From NCBI RefSeq assembly GCF_050003625.1, contig NC_134397.1, positions 201,182,899 through 201,246,898 of the forward strand: a DNA stretch of 64,000 nt, given 5' to 3'. The notes under the pieces were generated by a model. It had not been told where the DNA came from. It saw only the letters and a program-made list of their open reading frames with translations, and made no database searches. Every line of letters begins with the position of its first letter. The stretch's first letter is position 1. A program made the position numbers and the translations under genes. The DNA comes from Haematobia irritans. Taxonomy: Eukaryota; Arthropoda; Insecta; Diptera; Muscidae. Below, in pieces: positions 1 to 11,050 of the stretch.

Positions 1-664
1 GAAAAAATAAGAAACGCAGGTTCAAATCCCCCAGCGGCAACTTCTTATCAAATATTTTTCTAAAAAATTATTTTTCTATGTTATGCATCGTTTATATTTT
101 TTATTTTCGGCATATATTTTCATATAAATATATTTCATTAAAAATCAAAAAAAAAAAAATTAAAAATTCTCGTAATTTGCAAAACCTTCTCAAAAAAACT
201 TCCATGGAAGCGAAAAAGTCAAACAGCGCAGGTTCAAATCCCAGAGGGGATGAAATTTTATTTTATTATTATTTTTTTTTTTACTTTTTTATTAGTTTTC
301 TATTCTTTTTTATTTTTTATTAGTTTTCTATTTTTTTGTAAACTTTTATTGTCAAAAATTTGCACTTCAAATAGCCTGATTGCGTTTTTTCTAATACTTG
401 TCCACAAGAACTGCATTGGAAGTAGAAAAAAATCATTGGGGGATCCCAAGATGCGTTTTAGAAGAAATGTTTGTGCACTTGTCCAAAAAGACTGCATCAG
501 AAGTGGAAAAAAATTATTGGGGGATCCCACGATGCGCTTTGGAAGAAATGTTTGTGGACTTGTCCAAAATGACTGCATTGGAAGTTGAAAAAACTCGATA
601 AGGGATTCCGGGATGGGCTTTAAAAGAATTGTTTGTGGAACAACTTACAATTTTTTTTGCTGGG
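1..664 (-). mobile_element. Long CCCAGC-TIR element, cut by the window edge
   Basis: The right end at 650-664 is the inverted form of the CCCAGCAAAAAA terminus also seen at 42812, so this copy runs in the opposite direction. Seen inside: two GGTTCAAATCC stretches (near 21 and 231) that match the pol III B-box consensus, AT-rich spacers, and an 81-bp repeat triplicated at 397-640. The other end lies beyond base 1. Homologous blocks occur inverted at 42812-43953 and, in the same direction but split, at 42700-44656. No transposase is visible, so it is a non-autonomous DNA element by inference. Confidence 0.7.
397..640 (+). repeat. 81-bp tandem repeat, three units, coding-like
   Basis: Units begin near 397, 478 and 559 with the same CTTGTCCA start. 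The period is 27 codons and one plus-strand frame (398-601) reads a repeated peptide with the motif WGIPRCALEEMFV and the linker SKRTASEVEK. The same three units, in the same frame, occur inverted at 42840-43080. The frame ends in a stop in the third unit here (CGA TAA) where the other copy reads on, so at most a relic of a coding segment remains in this copy. Not a recognised protein family. Confidence 0.65.
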
Positions 665-849
665 TGTGTTTATGAGAGAGTAAATCGGGCCAAGCAATTT
701 TAAGCAAATCGGGCGAAAATGAGGCCATATAAATGAGTAGAAAGGAAAAACATTTTTGATTTAAAGAAATCGCCTATAATTAACTGGTGTACTCAATCTT
801 AAGATTTAAGATAAGACCTAAGATTTATTTTGGGGATCTGCATCTTTGC

Positions 850-2645
850 TTAATGATTTTTTTATCAACATTTACTATAGAAATAAAATTTTGTAAAAAT
901 TTGCTATAGAATTAAAATGTTGTCAAAATTTTCTATACCAAAAAAATTTTAAAAATTTTCTATACAAATAAAATTTTTTCAAAATTTTTTATAGAAACAA
1001 AATTTCTACATATATAAAGTTTTGATAAATATTTCTATAGAAATAAAATTTGGACAAATTTTTCTATAGAAATACAATTTTGACAAATTTTTCTATAGAA
1101 ATCACACTTTGACAAAATTTTCTATAGAAATCAAATTTTGACAACATTTTCTATAGAAATAAAATTTTGACAAAATTTTCTATAGATATAAAATTTTGAC
1201 AACATTTTCTATAGAAATAAAATTTTTACAATTTTTCTATAGAAATAAAATTTTGACAAAACTTTCTATAGAAACAAAATTTTGACAAAATTTTTTATAG
1301 AAATAAAATTTTGACAAAATTTTCTATAGAAATAAAATTTTGACAAAATTTTCTATAGAAATAAAATTTTGACAAAATTTTCTATAGAAATAAAATTTTG
1401 ACAAAAATTTCTATAGAATTAAAACTTTGGCTAAATTTTCTATAGAAATAAAATTTTTAACAAAATTTTCTATATAAAAAGAATTTAACTTAATTTTCTA
1501 TAAATTAAATTTTGACAGAATTTTCTATAGAAATAAAATTTTGACAAAATTTTGTATAGAAATAAAATTTTGACAAAATTTTCTATAGAAATAAAATTTT
1601 GACAAAATTTTCTATAGGAATAAAATTTTGACAAAATTTTCTATAGGAATAAAATTTTGACCACATTTCTATAAAAATAAAATTTTGACAAAATTTTCTA
1701 TAGAAATAAAATTTTGACAACATTTTCTATAAAAATAAAATTTTAACCACAATTTCTATAGAACAAAAATGTTGACAAAATTTTCTATAGAAATAAAATT
1801 TTGACAAGATTTTCCACAGAAACAAAAATTTTACAAAATTTGAAATAGAAATAAAATTATGACAAAATCTTCTACAGAAATAAAATTTTGAAAAAAATTT
1901 CTATAGAAATAAAATTTTGAAAAAATTTTCTATAGAAATACAATTTTAACAAAATTTTCTATAGAAATAAAATTTTGACAAAATTTTCTATAAATAAAAT
2001 TTTAACAAAATTTTCTATAGAAATAAAATTTTAACAAAATTCTCTAGAGAAATAAAATTTTGACAAAATTTTCTATAGAAATAAAATTTTGACAAAATTT
2101 TCTATAGAAATAAATTTCTGACAAAATTTTCTATAGAAATAAAATATTGACAAGAATTTCTATAGAAATAAAAATTTGAAATAGAAATAAAATTATGACA
2201 AAATCTTTTACAGAAATAAAATTGTGAAAAAATTGTCTATAGAAATAACATTTTCACAAAATTTTATATTGAAATAAAATTTTGACAATTTTTACAAAAT
2301 TTTCTATAGAAATAAAATTTGGTAAAATTTTCTAGGCAAATAGAATTTTGACAAAGTTGTCTGTAGAAATAAAATGTTGACAAAATTTTCTATATAAATA
2401 AAATTTTGACAAAATTTTCTATATAAATAAAATTTTGACAAAATTTTCTATAGAAATAAAATTTTGACAACAATTTCTATAGAAATAAAATTTTGCCAAG
2501 ATTTTCTACAGAAATAAAAAATTTAACAAAATTTGAAATAGAAATAAAATTTTGATAAAATTTTCTATAGAAATAAAATGTTGATTAAATTTTCTAGAGA
2601 AATACAATTTTGATAAAATTGTCTATAGAAATAAATTTTTGATCA
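850..2645 (+). repeat. 29-bp AT-rich tandem array (about 60 units)
   Basis: The unit is AAAATTTTGAC followed by AAAATTTTCTATAGAAAT (29 bp). It holds the perfect 14-bp palindrome ATTTCTATAGAAAT and two AAAATTTT palindromes. Units in the middle are near identical; the edges are degenerate. The same unit forms shorter arrays inside the mini-me-like elements of this window, but no element head or tail flanks this long array. Confidence 0.9.
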
Positions 2646-4027
2646 AAGTGATTTAGTAATGAGAGCTACTGCGGCGTCCCTTTTTTCTCCCCAACTAATG
2701 TCATTTCATTTTGTATAAAAAACCTTTACCCCACACAAAATAAATTTTAGGATAATCACATAATTATAATGAAATCCGCGTAATAAGGAATATCCTTTGA
2801 ATGCCCAGAAAACGACTGCAGAAAAAATTATGGTTTAAACGTGGCGGACGTGTAATTAGAACGTTTCGCGGTTAGCTCATGCTTCCTGGCCATAATTTCA
2901 CCATCCTCCTTGTTGTCATTTCATATAAAGCAATGATGGCCACAATAATGTTGACCATCTTCGCAAGCGAAGGAAGACACCAACTTTCCACGGAAGGTGT
3001 CTATGTGCAGCAGCCGTTACAAAATTATGATACAAACAAAACAGGGTCGTCAGACTATCCGCTAGAGATGAAACGTGTTCCCATTTTCTCTTCTTCCTGG
3101 TTGAGGTTACCGGATGTATACCATACTCGGAGTTCGTATAGAAGATGTAAACATAATCAAAGGACAAAAAAAAAACAAAAACAAACATAATTCTTTTTTA
3201 TGGCTACAACCGACAAGATATTCGTTTGGAAAGAGGTGCTCCCACGCCAAGTAGCAAAACCGGGGCCTTGGAAAAAAACGTAATTTGAAATTTACGGAAA
3301 ACGTAGCAAACATTATCAAAGCCGCGAAATGCAACCAAGAAACATAATAAATTAAAACCACACTTGTATGAGCGCAAAATACACTCAGTCGTTGGTCAGA
3401 CTGTTGTTCAGGGGGAGTATAATTTCGCGGAAAAGGATAAAGCTATCCAATGGATATATTGCCCACTCTTAAATGAGTCTGCATGAATACTACATCATAA
3501 CTTTTTTGTTAGAAGAATGAGAAATATTGTCCATGTAAAAATGGAATTTGTTGTAATGGCTCTTGTTATTACCATATTTCGAATAATGACTGTGGTAAGG
3601 AGGTGCATTTGGGATCTATAAAAGTGGGTAAATTTTTAGTTGATCAACATTTCCTAAAAATTTTAACAAAATTGTATTCAAGATTTTCACCTTCCAAATA
3701 CGTTAAATACCAAAACAAATGTAAAAGGACGAAATCTTGAGCGTGCAAGAATCTAAATATCCTCCACCATGGAACTCATAAAGAGTTTTTATTGAATATA
3801 CCATATATAATATGACGTCTTTTGCTTTGGTAAAAAGGGTATAAAATCTATTAATATCGGTTTATCTGCTATATAAACATTTCGTTGCCCGCTTTTAGGC
3901 GGCACATGTGTTCATCGAAAACATTATGGTAAAAAAGGGAAAACTCGATTATTTGTTAAGACACCGGTCATATATGAAATTTTGACAGAATTTGGTATAA
4001 AAAGTAACAAAATTTAAAAATCTTGAG
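2646..4027. other. No gene seen
   Basis: AT-rich sequence without a convincing coding frame or repeat. Short overlapping frames on both strands near 2879-3360 have no recognisable domain, no supporting splice signals and low-complexity ends (a lysine/glutamine run), so they are treated as chance. Confidence 0.5.
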
Positions 4028-4480
4028 ATGTCGTCAGAATGGATGCAATACATTTTGAAAAATGATCTGAGACAATGGCAAAAGGCCACAGACGTTGCAA
4101 AAAGTACATGAACTCAACGATACAAAAAACGTTACAATGGAAATAGCCAAGTAGTTATTTCGCGAGTATGAATGTGGCCAATTACTAAATCTGATTTTCT
4201 CCAATGAGAAGAGAATTGAGATATTTTTGAACAACCTAAATTATGGTGTTTACTTGCCAAAGAAGTCAGCTGAAAATTTACGCATTCGATTGGTCAGAGT
4301 GGCCCGCCGCAATGACCGATAGTTGTTAACCGCTCATATTCATCGACCGTGGAGTTAAAGTAAATGGATGAACACTGTCGGGAAAATATCCTAAAGATAG
4401 AATTGAAGCCATGGCTACACAAAGATATCGGCCACAGACCTAGAACATTCCCACAGGACTAAACACCTTCGCAATAAGCA
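4028..4480 (+). pseudogene. Tc1-like transposase relic
   Basis: Broken frames across this stretch read like the middle of Tc1-family transposases: LIFSNEKRIEIF resembles the first catalytic block (normally FSDEK), with Asn in place of the catalytic Asp. About 20 residues on comes a VYLPKKSAE block. The block FIDRGVKVN follows near 4337-4363 in another frame, then RENIL and LKPW. At least two frameshifts and several stops separate these blocks, and the DNA-binding N terminus and the last catalytic block are not visible. It is an old, non-functional copy. The family call rests on these motifs only. Confidence 0.6.
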
Positions 4481-4496
4481 CGAGTCAACCAATCAA

Positions 4497-4699
4497 TTTT
4501 GTTTATAAATTCGTAACCATTACGTTTTCAGATCATGAACGCTAGTTGTCGTTTTAACAACGCATCATGTCATTTTAACGTTGTCAGATTGACTCCCGTC
4601 TGTTTTCAATTTGACAACATATGTTCATATGTTGACTCAATTTCATGAACGGATCGTTTTGAAATGACCGGCGTGTTCATGATTTTTTTTCTATGGGTG
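4497..4699 (-). mobile_element. Truncated CACYNATAG MITE
   Basis: This segment matches the right half of the full-length MITE at 22411-22847 and ends in the same CTATGGGTG terminus (4691-4699). The left half is missing or too diverged. It shows that the family is also present outside the minisatellite region. Confidence 0.65.
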
Positions 4700-5097
4700 T
4701 TGCACTTTTGACATCTACCCATACAATCAAGCAGCCCTATTTATATACCACACTGGAAGGCATACATAAGCTGATGTAAACAAACTTTATTTAACGGAAA
4801 CAAATCACTGTAGTCGGTCTCTTTCTTAAAAAAAAGAAAATTACCAAATACCACTTTTGGTATTTGGGAATTTTACATATATTCCGAAAATGTTCACAAG
4901 ATTTCGGAAGGATGTTTAACATGGGTATATGTGGCTTATTCAACACCAGTAGACGCTGGCGAAGTCAAATCAGGAGACGGTTTACATGAGGGCTATATTA
5001 CAACCTCAACCATTATACCCCGAAACGAGCTCAATTTAAGCACAATAGATTTATTATTGAAGACGGTCGGACATGGTAAGGTCATCTTAGAATTGCT

Positions 5098-5190
5098 CCC
5101 TGATCAAGAATATATTGAGTTTATATGTGTGGTGGGATATCTATGTTTCAATGTGTTACAAATAGAATGGCAAATTCTATAAATATTGGT
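5098..5190 (+). repeat. Old mini-me-like tail relic
   Basis: The phrases TGATCAAGAATATATTGAG and TTTCAATGTGTTACAAA follow each other as in the tails of the mini-me-like elements in this window (compare 26075-26135 and the reverse of 37275-37345). Identity is low. The 83-codon frame 4931-5182 that overlaps it is therefore probably not a gene. Confidence 0.4.
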
Positions 5191-5709
5191 ATAACAATTA
5201 GTCTCGTAAACCCAAGAGATTTTGTTGGAAATCTTCTTTAGTGGCGGGGTCATGGAATATTACATACGACATAGAGCAGCAGCCAGGTCAGGAAGCGAGG
5301 CCATAAAGATCGTTTAAGTTATATTGCCTTCTGCTTTATTATAAAATCTTTCATTTCAAAAATAAAATTTTTCTTTGAATACCAACACATCTTATCGGAA
5401 AACCCCTACGCATTGTTCGATTGTTCACCACTCAGGTGAATTCAGCAATAGCTTCTAAAAATTAATTTTGTTTTTTTTTTATTACTGCAGTAACAAAATG
5501 AAACAAATATAAAATGCAGGGATTTGGAGTTATATGAAGAGATAATGCACAGTGGTAGTAAAGATAATGCAATTTGTAAGAGGTTGATTCCTATATGTTT
5601 TCTCGATTGGAAATTAGCAAATAGGACCCAAAATAGAGTTATCTAACCCAGCCAGATCTATACTAAAGGCTGTAGAAAAGTTCATTCGCCCGAATGGAAA
5701 CATGTACAT

Positions 5710-6260
5710 TCACACAAAAAAAAATTTTTCTGATTCAATCATGAAATTAATTGATCCAATTAATTTTTTAATTGAAATGTCTTCAATCACGAAAATGATA
5801 GTATCAATCACAGTTTTAATTAGTCATAGAAAAAATTCTTGATTAAAATATTAATTGATTTCATTAGCAAATTTCAATTAATTTTTTCATTGATTCAATT
5901 AAAAATTTAATTGATGTTGATTGCAAAACTCAATTAATTTTTTAATTAAGAAATGTACCTATTTTCGATTACTTTCTGAATTGGTTTTTAATTGTTTGAA
6001 ATACATTTTTAATTAAAAATTAAAAAATATTCATCACTTTCTTTAACTGACTTAGTCTTCCGAATTTGACTAAAAAGTTAATAGTATCAATTAATGTTTT
6101 AATTAAAAATTTTTAAATTTTCAATCATCGACTTAATTGACTTAATATTTCTATCTTGATTAAAAAGTTAATTGTATCAATTAATTTATTAATTGAAATT
6201 TTTTTCAACTTCAATTAACTTTTTAATTGGAAATATTTTGGTAATATTTTTTTCTGTGTT
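5710..6260. mobile_element. AT-rich TIR-like element with ATTAATT repeats
   Basis: The segment opens with CACACAAAAAAAAATTTTT and closes with AATATTTTTTTCTGTGTTT, an imperfect inverted terminal pair. Between them run degenerate tandem blocks of about 30-60 bp built on TCAATTAATTTTTTAATTG. No coding capacity. No clear target duplication could be read, so the MITE call is inference. Confidence 0.45.
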
Positions 6261-6845
6261 TAGAAGTGTATAGATTCGTATCCGACGTTTTCTATTCAAT
6301 GACTCTATTGATCAAGTTCCTTAATCTTCTTTTTCATAAAGCTCGAATAATAATTAATTTTAAACCCTTGATTTGTAAATTTTTAACGCATTGTATATAC
6401 TCGTATACCCATTTTAATGTTATTTTAAGCATGTAGCATCCAGTTAGGTATAATGTCATTTGTTTATATCTCACGTAGCAATTAATATTTTCTAAACTCA
6501 TTCCATGTTCATTATCAAGATAAAACGCAGAATTCGCGTAAATAGTTATTGGCTGATGCAGACACGTTATTGCTATAAATGAGAGAATAAAATACCTTCT
6601 GGCTATAGAAGAGAATTTAGCTTCATTTCAACACAAAACAGGTGTTGAAGATTTATTGATTTAGTGGTTTGAATTACACCGATAGCGATAGACGTTAGCG
6701 ACACTTGTGCTATGTAAATAATAGCTTTAGCGTAACTGGTATAGAGGTGATAGTCCCAATCGTATTGGTTAAAGTCGTTTCGTTAAAATTTCAATGAATA
6801 TTTAAAAAATTAAAATGAATATCGTTATTATTTCTCATTCGCATA
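6261..6845. other. No gene seen
   Basis: AT-rich sequence without coding frame or recognisable repeat. Confidence 0.5.
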
Positions 6846-6847
6846 TA

Positions 6848-7767
6848 AAGGGTGGTTAAATTGTAAGGGCCGATGTTGAATGTGAACCACACATAAACGC
6901 CAAGTTTTTTCCGAATTTTATTTGACATTTCTCTATTTCAGACTTTTTCAATTTGGACCATGGAGAGATACACAATCCAACAACGTGTTAAATGGTTCCA
7001 AGAAATGGCAACAGTGGATGATCAATTTTCGAAGAAAATCATCTTCAGTGATGAGGCACATTTTCACCTCAGTGGATTCGTCAATAAACAGAATTGCCGC
7101 ATTTGAGCGAATTAGAATCCAAGAGTGATTGTCGAAAAACCAATGCGCCAACAAAGAGTGACTGTTTGGTACGGTTTATGGGCTGGCGGCATCATCGGGC
7201 CGTATTTTGTCCAAAATGAGGCCGGTCAGGCAGTTACTGTGAATGGTGTTCGCTATCGTGAGATGATAACGAATTTTTTATGGCCCGAATTGGAAGATAT
7301 GGATGTGGACGATATGTGATTTCAGTAGGACGGTGCCACTTGCCACACAGCTAACGAAACAATGGCTCTTTTGCGCAACATATTCAATGGCCGTGTTATC
7401 TCACGTAATGGCGATGTCAATTGGCCGTCAAGATCAGGTGATTTGACACCGTTGGACTTTTTTCTTTGGGGTAATTTGAAAGAAAAGGTGTACGTCGATA
7501 AGCCAGCAACAATTCAAGAGCTAAAGGATGATATAATTCGGCACATTAACGGCATAGAACCTCCATTATGCCTCAGCGTCATCGACAATTTGGACCATCG
7601 GATGAAGGTGTGCCACCGAGGTCGCGGCGCCCATTTGGCCGATATTTTGTTCCATACATAATTGGGTAATAACAATATATCATAATAAAATAAAATTACA
7701 ATAATTTCCTAAATAGTTTGTGTTTTATTCAAAATCAACATCGGCCCTTGAAATTTTAACCACCCTT
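6848..7767 (+). mobile_element. Internally deleted mariner-like element
   Basis: The ends are inverted repeats of about 31 bp: AAGGGTGGTTAAATTGTAAG at 6848 and the complement of AAGGGTGGTTAAAATTTCAA at 7767. A TA duplication flanks it at 6846-6847 and 7768-7769. At 920 bp it is shorter than a usual 1.3-kb autonomous copy. The missing part falls in the N-terminal, DNA-binding half of the transposase (see the pseudogene inside). Confidence 0.9.
6960..7664 (+). pseudogene. Mariner-like transposase with HTH region deleted (DD41D spacing)
   Basis: One frame runs from the ATG at 6960 to the TAA after ILFHT. It opens with MERYTIQQRVK and jumps directly to the catalytic core (KKIIFSDEAHFHLSG), so the helix-turn-helix part is gone. 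Four in-frame stops break it: TGA in the first third, the adjacent TAG, TGA at 7317 (expected Trp) and TAG at 7326 (expected Gln). The catalytic aspartates are visible in FSDEAHF, DGATCHTA (7329) and DLTPLDFFLW. I count 41 residues between the second and third, the spacing reported for rosa-type DD41D mariner-like elements. No frameshift is needed, so the copy is fairly young but inactive. Confidence 0.85.
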
Positions 7768-7769
7768 TA

Positions 7770-8113
7770 CAAACATCGTAATCTTCCATAGTAGGTCAAT
7801 ATTTTTTACAGTGTACCTGTACGACCGTCTTTGGTTACTTTTGAGCTCGTTTGTTGGGTGCAATTGATTGTTTTGCCTATTCACAAGGATTCTAGGTAAT
7901 TTTGAAGAAATTTTAAGAATTATTAAAGCCAAGATTATCTTAGTCCAAAAAACATTTCTTTTATATAAGAATACTTTGAAATCGAATCTCTAAGGGCAAA
8001 CAGCCTTCAACGAAAAATTTATAAACGATAAATCAAATAAAAATCATTGTCTTGTGGCATTCGTATTTTAAGGCCGTGAAATCTTTGTGCTTAGGACAAT
8101 TTTTTTCAGTACG
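7770..8113. other. Mostly empty; one exon-like segment
   Basis: A polypyrimidine tract and CAG (to 7811) followed by 84 bp and a TAG|GTAATT donor-like site (7895/7896) look like a small exon with one open frame. That frame does not join in phase with the coding-like stretch at 8114, so it is only noted. Confidence 0.25.
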
Positions 8114-8213
8114 CTGTAAATCAGTGGATCCATGTTTTATTCAACTGCCACGAATTAACGATAAAATTCCCTGGAATCATGATTACTATTCGTGCCAAAA
8201 GCTTTTGCAAGCC
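8114..8213 (+). pseudogene. Coding-like segment, first part (split by transposons)
   Basis: After a TTTTTTTCAG acceptor-like site one frame is open to the hAT insertion point. It continues without a stop through 9311-9400 and 10905-10937 once the two hAT elements and the mariner, with their target duplications, are left out. The joined frame is about 70 codons, richer in GC than its surroundings and contains five cysteines. It stops soon after, at the TAG codon near 11965. I do not recognise the protein. It may be a relic exon of a host gene or of another repeat. Confidence 0.45.
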
Positions 8214-9302
8214 CATTAGCGTAGCTAGACAATTTTCCTATGGGGGGGGGGGGGGGGCTATAACCCCCCTAGCTGAAAATTTATAGACTGAACTTATAGT
8301 GTCAATTAATGTTTTATTTCATAAAATTGAATAAAAAATTAGACATCAAAATAACTCAACAATTAATTTATAATAAAGCAACTAAAAGTAGTTCCACACT
8401 TTTCCCTGCAAAAAAATTGTGAGTTGTTCTAAAGGCACAACTTTAAAAGTACTTCCAAAAATGTCCTCAATTATTTTAACTACACAGGAAGTTGTTTTAC
8501 TTCATTTTTTTCGTATTTTAATGTGTAATTTTTTGTTTTCTTTTTTTTAAATAGTTTAAAAAAAGAGTACGAATAAATAAATTGGTACAAATTATTAAAA
8601 TTTTGCCACAAAACTGCTAAATCCATTATAGAAAAATCGATAATTTTGGAAATTATTCGAGGAAAAACGTTTCAAACAAGCGTCAGAATGCATTAAAAAT
8701 CATAAAAACAATATAAAAATTATTTATTTGGTAAAATATCACAAAATTTTTTAATTCACATTCAAAACACTGAATTCGGATCTCACCTTAAGAAGTGATG
8801 CAAATTCATTGCAACGGCTGTTGAAACGGTGGACATTTATCCTATGACAAGCTCATATTACATTCATTGCTTCTCCGCCAATTTTGCACCACTTCTAGAC
8901 CCAAAAGAACATTTTCACTACATTTTTGACAACGCTTTTTCGCAGCATTATTAAGATATTAATTTATGAAAGAATAGTTTTAATATCAATTACTATTTTT
9001 TAATTAAATTGACTAAACTAAATCAATCATAAGTTCAACCACAGCTTTATTTCATAAATATCTGACTTCAAACATTGCCATCGGCAACTGCTACCACAAC
9101 CCAAGTAATTCGATTGAAAGTCTTTAGCGGAACTTTGTGCGATTGTATATACTTGTTTAATTTTTATAAAAATTAAAAAAAAAAAACTATTGACATTTAT
9201 TGAAAAATGGAAAATCATAAATAGAGTTTCAAATTCTGGGGGGGGGCTAAAATTTTTCTGGGGGGTCTAAGCCCCCTCCCCAGAGGCCTTCCTACGCTTA
9301 TG
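8214..9302 (+). mobile_element. hAT-type non-autonomous element, copy 1
   Basis: The ends are CATTAGCGTAG (8214) and CTACGCTTATG (9302). The flanking octamers are TGCAAGCC (8206-8213) and TGCGAGCC (9303-9310), an 8-bp target duplication with one difference. Both ends carry long G or C tracts (16 G at 8242-8257). No transposase. A second, older CCCAGC-type TIR element sits inside at about 8404-8946 and is also present in copy 2, so the composite was multiplied as a unit. Confidence 0.88.
8404..8946 (+). mobile_element. CCCAGC-TIR element inside hAT copy 1
   Basis: It begins CCCTGCAAAAAAATTG and ends TTTTTCGCAGC, worn versions of the CCCAGC termini. The interior follows the family order: a TGGAAGTT-like left part, a poly-A/T middle, then the ATTTTGCACCACTTC block near the right end. 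Confidence 0.7.
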
Positions 9303-9310
9303 TGCGAGCC

Positions 9311-9400
9311 CAAAATGTTGTGAAGGATATGGTATTGTTCGACCGACAACACTACTGTGTCTGCCATTACGAGATCGATAAAGTCCTGGACAGACAAATA
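9311..9400 (+). pseudogene. Coding-like segment, second part
   Basis: Thirty codons without a stop, in phase with the part at 8114-8213 across the hAT insertion. It reads MVLFDRQHYCVCHYE and onward to the mariner insertion point. The opposite strand is also open here, so orientation is inferred from the acceptor-like site and the continuous plus frame. Confidence 0.45.
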
Positions 9401-9426
9401 CGAGGGCGGTTCGGAAACTTCTTATG

Positions 9427-9631
9427 CTATGGTAACACTGGGCAAATATTTGACAGAAATAAAAAAAGAATCCATCGCCACAGCCGAACCAGAAAACATA
9501 TTTAGCTCATAATGGATATATAGCATCATGGTGGGATTATTTTTCAAAAACCGTATTCAGATATTTGGAAAATGGTTCTAGAAAAATATTTGACACTCGT
9601 TTTGTGAAATATTTGCCTAGTGTGACCATAG
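9427..9631. mobile_element. Small foldback/MITE inside the mariner
   Basis: CTATGGTAACACTGGGCAAA at 9427 and the complement CTATGGTCACACTAGGCAAA ending at 9631 form an inverted pair of about 25 bp around a 155-bp centre with no coding frame. It lies between the mariner end and the transposase stop. A target duplication is not evident. Confidence 0.65.
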
Positions 9632-9678
9632 CTTTAGTCTATCAATGAAAGAGAATAGTTAGTTTTTCAAAAATATTT

Positions 9679-10724
9679 TTATCTTTCAATATAATCTACT
9701 GAAACTTCAATATACTTAGTCCAACGTTTTTTTTTTAGCAATTCTATCCCTTGATTAAAATAGTTTTCCTCAAGGTCTTCAAAATAGTGGTTTACAACTG
9801 TAATTGCATCTTCATTTGAGGTAAAAAAAAGCTTGCCAGCAAGGATTTTTTTTAGATTTGGGAACAAGTAAAAGTCACTGGAAGCTAAATCAGGAGAATA
9901 AGGGTGGTGGTCAAGCAACTCGTACTTTAATTCGTTGATTTTAGCCATTGTTTTAAAACACTCTTGTGTGCTGGTGCGTTGTCTTGATGAAAAATTATTT
10001 TTTTGTGTTGTAAGCCAGGACGTTTTTCTCGAATTTGTACATTTAACTGATCGAAAAGGTTGCAATAGTACTCTGAATTTATTGTTTTACCCTTTTGCAG
10101 ATAGCCAATCAATAAAATACCTTTGAAGTCCCAAAAAACCGTTGCCATAACCTTACCAGCCGATTGAATTGTTTTTGCCTTCTTTGGGGCACTTCCTCCA
10201 GCTTCAGTCCATTGTTTGGATTTTTCTTTTGTCTCTGGAGTATAGTGGTGGATCCATGTCTTTATGAATCTTATGAAACGACACTTAAAATCCATTTTAT
10301 TTCGCTTAAAACGATCCAAAATGTTCATTCTTATGCGTTTTTGATCGACTGTTAACAAATGCGGCAGCCATCTTGCAGAAAGCTTTTTCATCTGTAGTTC
10401 TTCATGCAAAATTAAATGGACTCGATCATTTGAGATGCCCATGATATTAGCAATTTCACGCACTTTTATTCGTCGATCATTTAATACCATATCGTTCACT
10501 TTGGCTACAATTTCTGTTGTTGTTGCTGTTTTTGGACATCCACTACGTGGTTCATCTTCAATGCTTGTACGACCCCGTTTAAATTCAGCAACCCAATTTT
10601 TTACTGTTGCATATGAAGCAGAACTTTCACCTAACACATTCACCCTATCATTATGAATTTCTTGTCCCGATAAACCTTTTTTACATAAATATTTAATGAC
10701 AGCACGCATTTCTAATTTTTCCAT
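9679..10724 (-). pseudogene. mariner transposase, frameshifted
   Basis: The ATG at 10724 opens MEKLEMRAVIKYLCKKG, the usual mariner N terminus. The WVAEFKRGRTSIEDEPRSG linker and the second helix-turn-helix (VREIANIMGISNDRVHLIL) follow. The block TWIHHYTPET is preserved, but the first catalytic Asp just upstream reads Ile (IKTW where VDETW is normal). HQDNAPAH and, after a frameshift near 9955, YSPDLASSDFYLF keep the second and third aspartates. The C terminus runs to the stop at 9679. Length fits the usual 345 or so residues. The frameshift and the lost Asp make it inactive. Confidence 0.92.
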
Positions 10725-10904
10725 TGTAAAAAATTGCGGATGCGTCTTGTTTGAACACCTATTTCTATATGAAGGTGTTGCCAGATCAAAACAAAATTTA
10801 ACATGTGTTCATAACAGAGATGGAAGTTTTCAAAACACTTAACTTTTTTCTGTTTATACTGAGCTTTTTTTGCTAGGCTAAAAAGTTTCCGAACTGCCCT
10901 CGTA

Positions 10905-10937
10905 CGGCCGGCAATCCGTTGGACTTGGACGCAGAGA
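10905..10937 (+). pseudogene. Coding-like segment, third part
   Basis: It continues the open plus frame of 9311-9400 after the mariner (IRPAIRWTWT) up to the target octamer of hAT copy 2. Beyond copy 2 the frame meets a stop near 11965. The sequence at 11943 also starts to resemble the MITE at 50775, so the end of the segment is uncertain. Confidence 0.4.
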
Positions 10938-11050
10938 CATAAGCGTAGGAAGGCCTGTGGGGAGGGGGCTTAGACCCCTCCAGAAAAATTTTAGGCCCCC
11001 CCCCCCAGAATTTGAAAACCTATTTACGATTTCCCATTGTTTTTATATAT

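Larger units (their letters stand above)
9401..10902 (-). mobile_element. mariner element with near-full transposase
   Basis: The terminal inverted repeats CGAGGGCGGTTCGGAAACTT (9401) and CGAGGGCAGTTCGGAAACTT (complement, ending 10902) are flanked by TA at 9399-9400 and 10903-10904. The transposase reads leftward. A separate foldback element sits in its 3' untranslated part (9427-9631). The whole lies in host sequence between the two hAT copies. Confidence 0.93.

Noticed and set aside
850..2645. CRISPR-like direct repeats
   Set aside because: Units of 29 bp are contiguous without unique spacers, the composition is almost pure AT and the context is eukaryotic.
2879..3361. Possible small gene on either strand
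   Set aside because: Three overlapping frames on opposite strands, no motif, no splice or start context that favours one of them.
4931..5182. 83-codon frame as a gene
   Set aside because: Its 3' third matches a worn mini-me-like tail, and the remainder has no recognisable motif.
7812..7895. An 84-bp exon with acceptor and donor-like sites
   Set aside because: The only open frame does not join in phase with the coding-like segment at 8114, and such sites are frequent by chance in AT-rich DNA.
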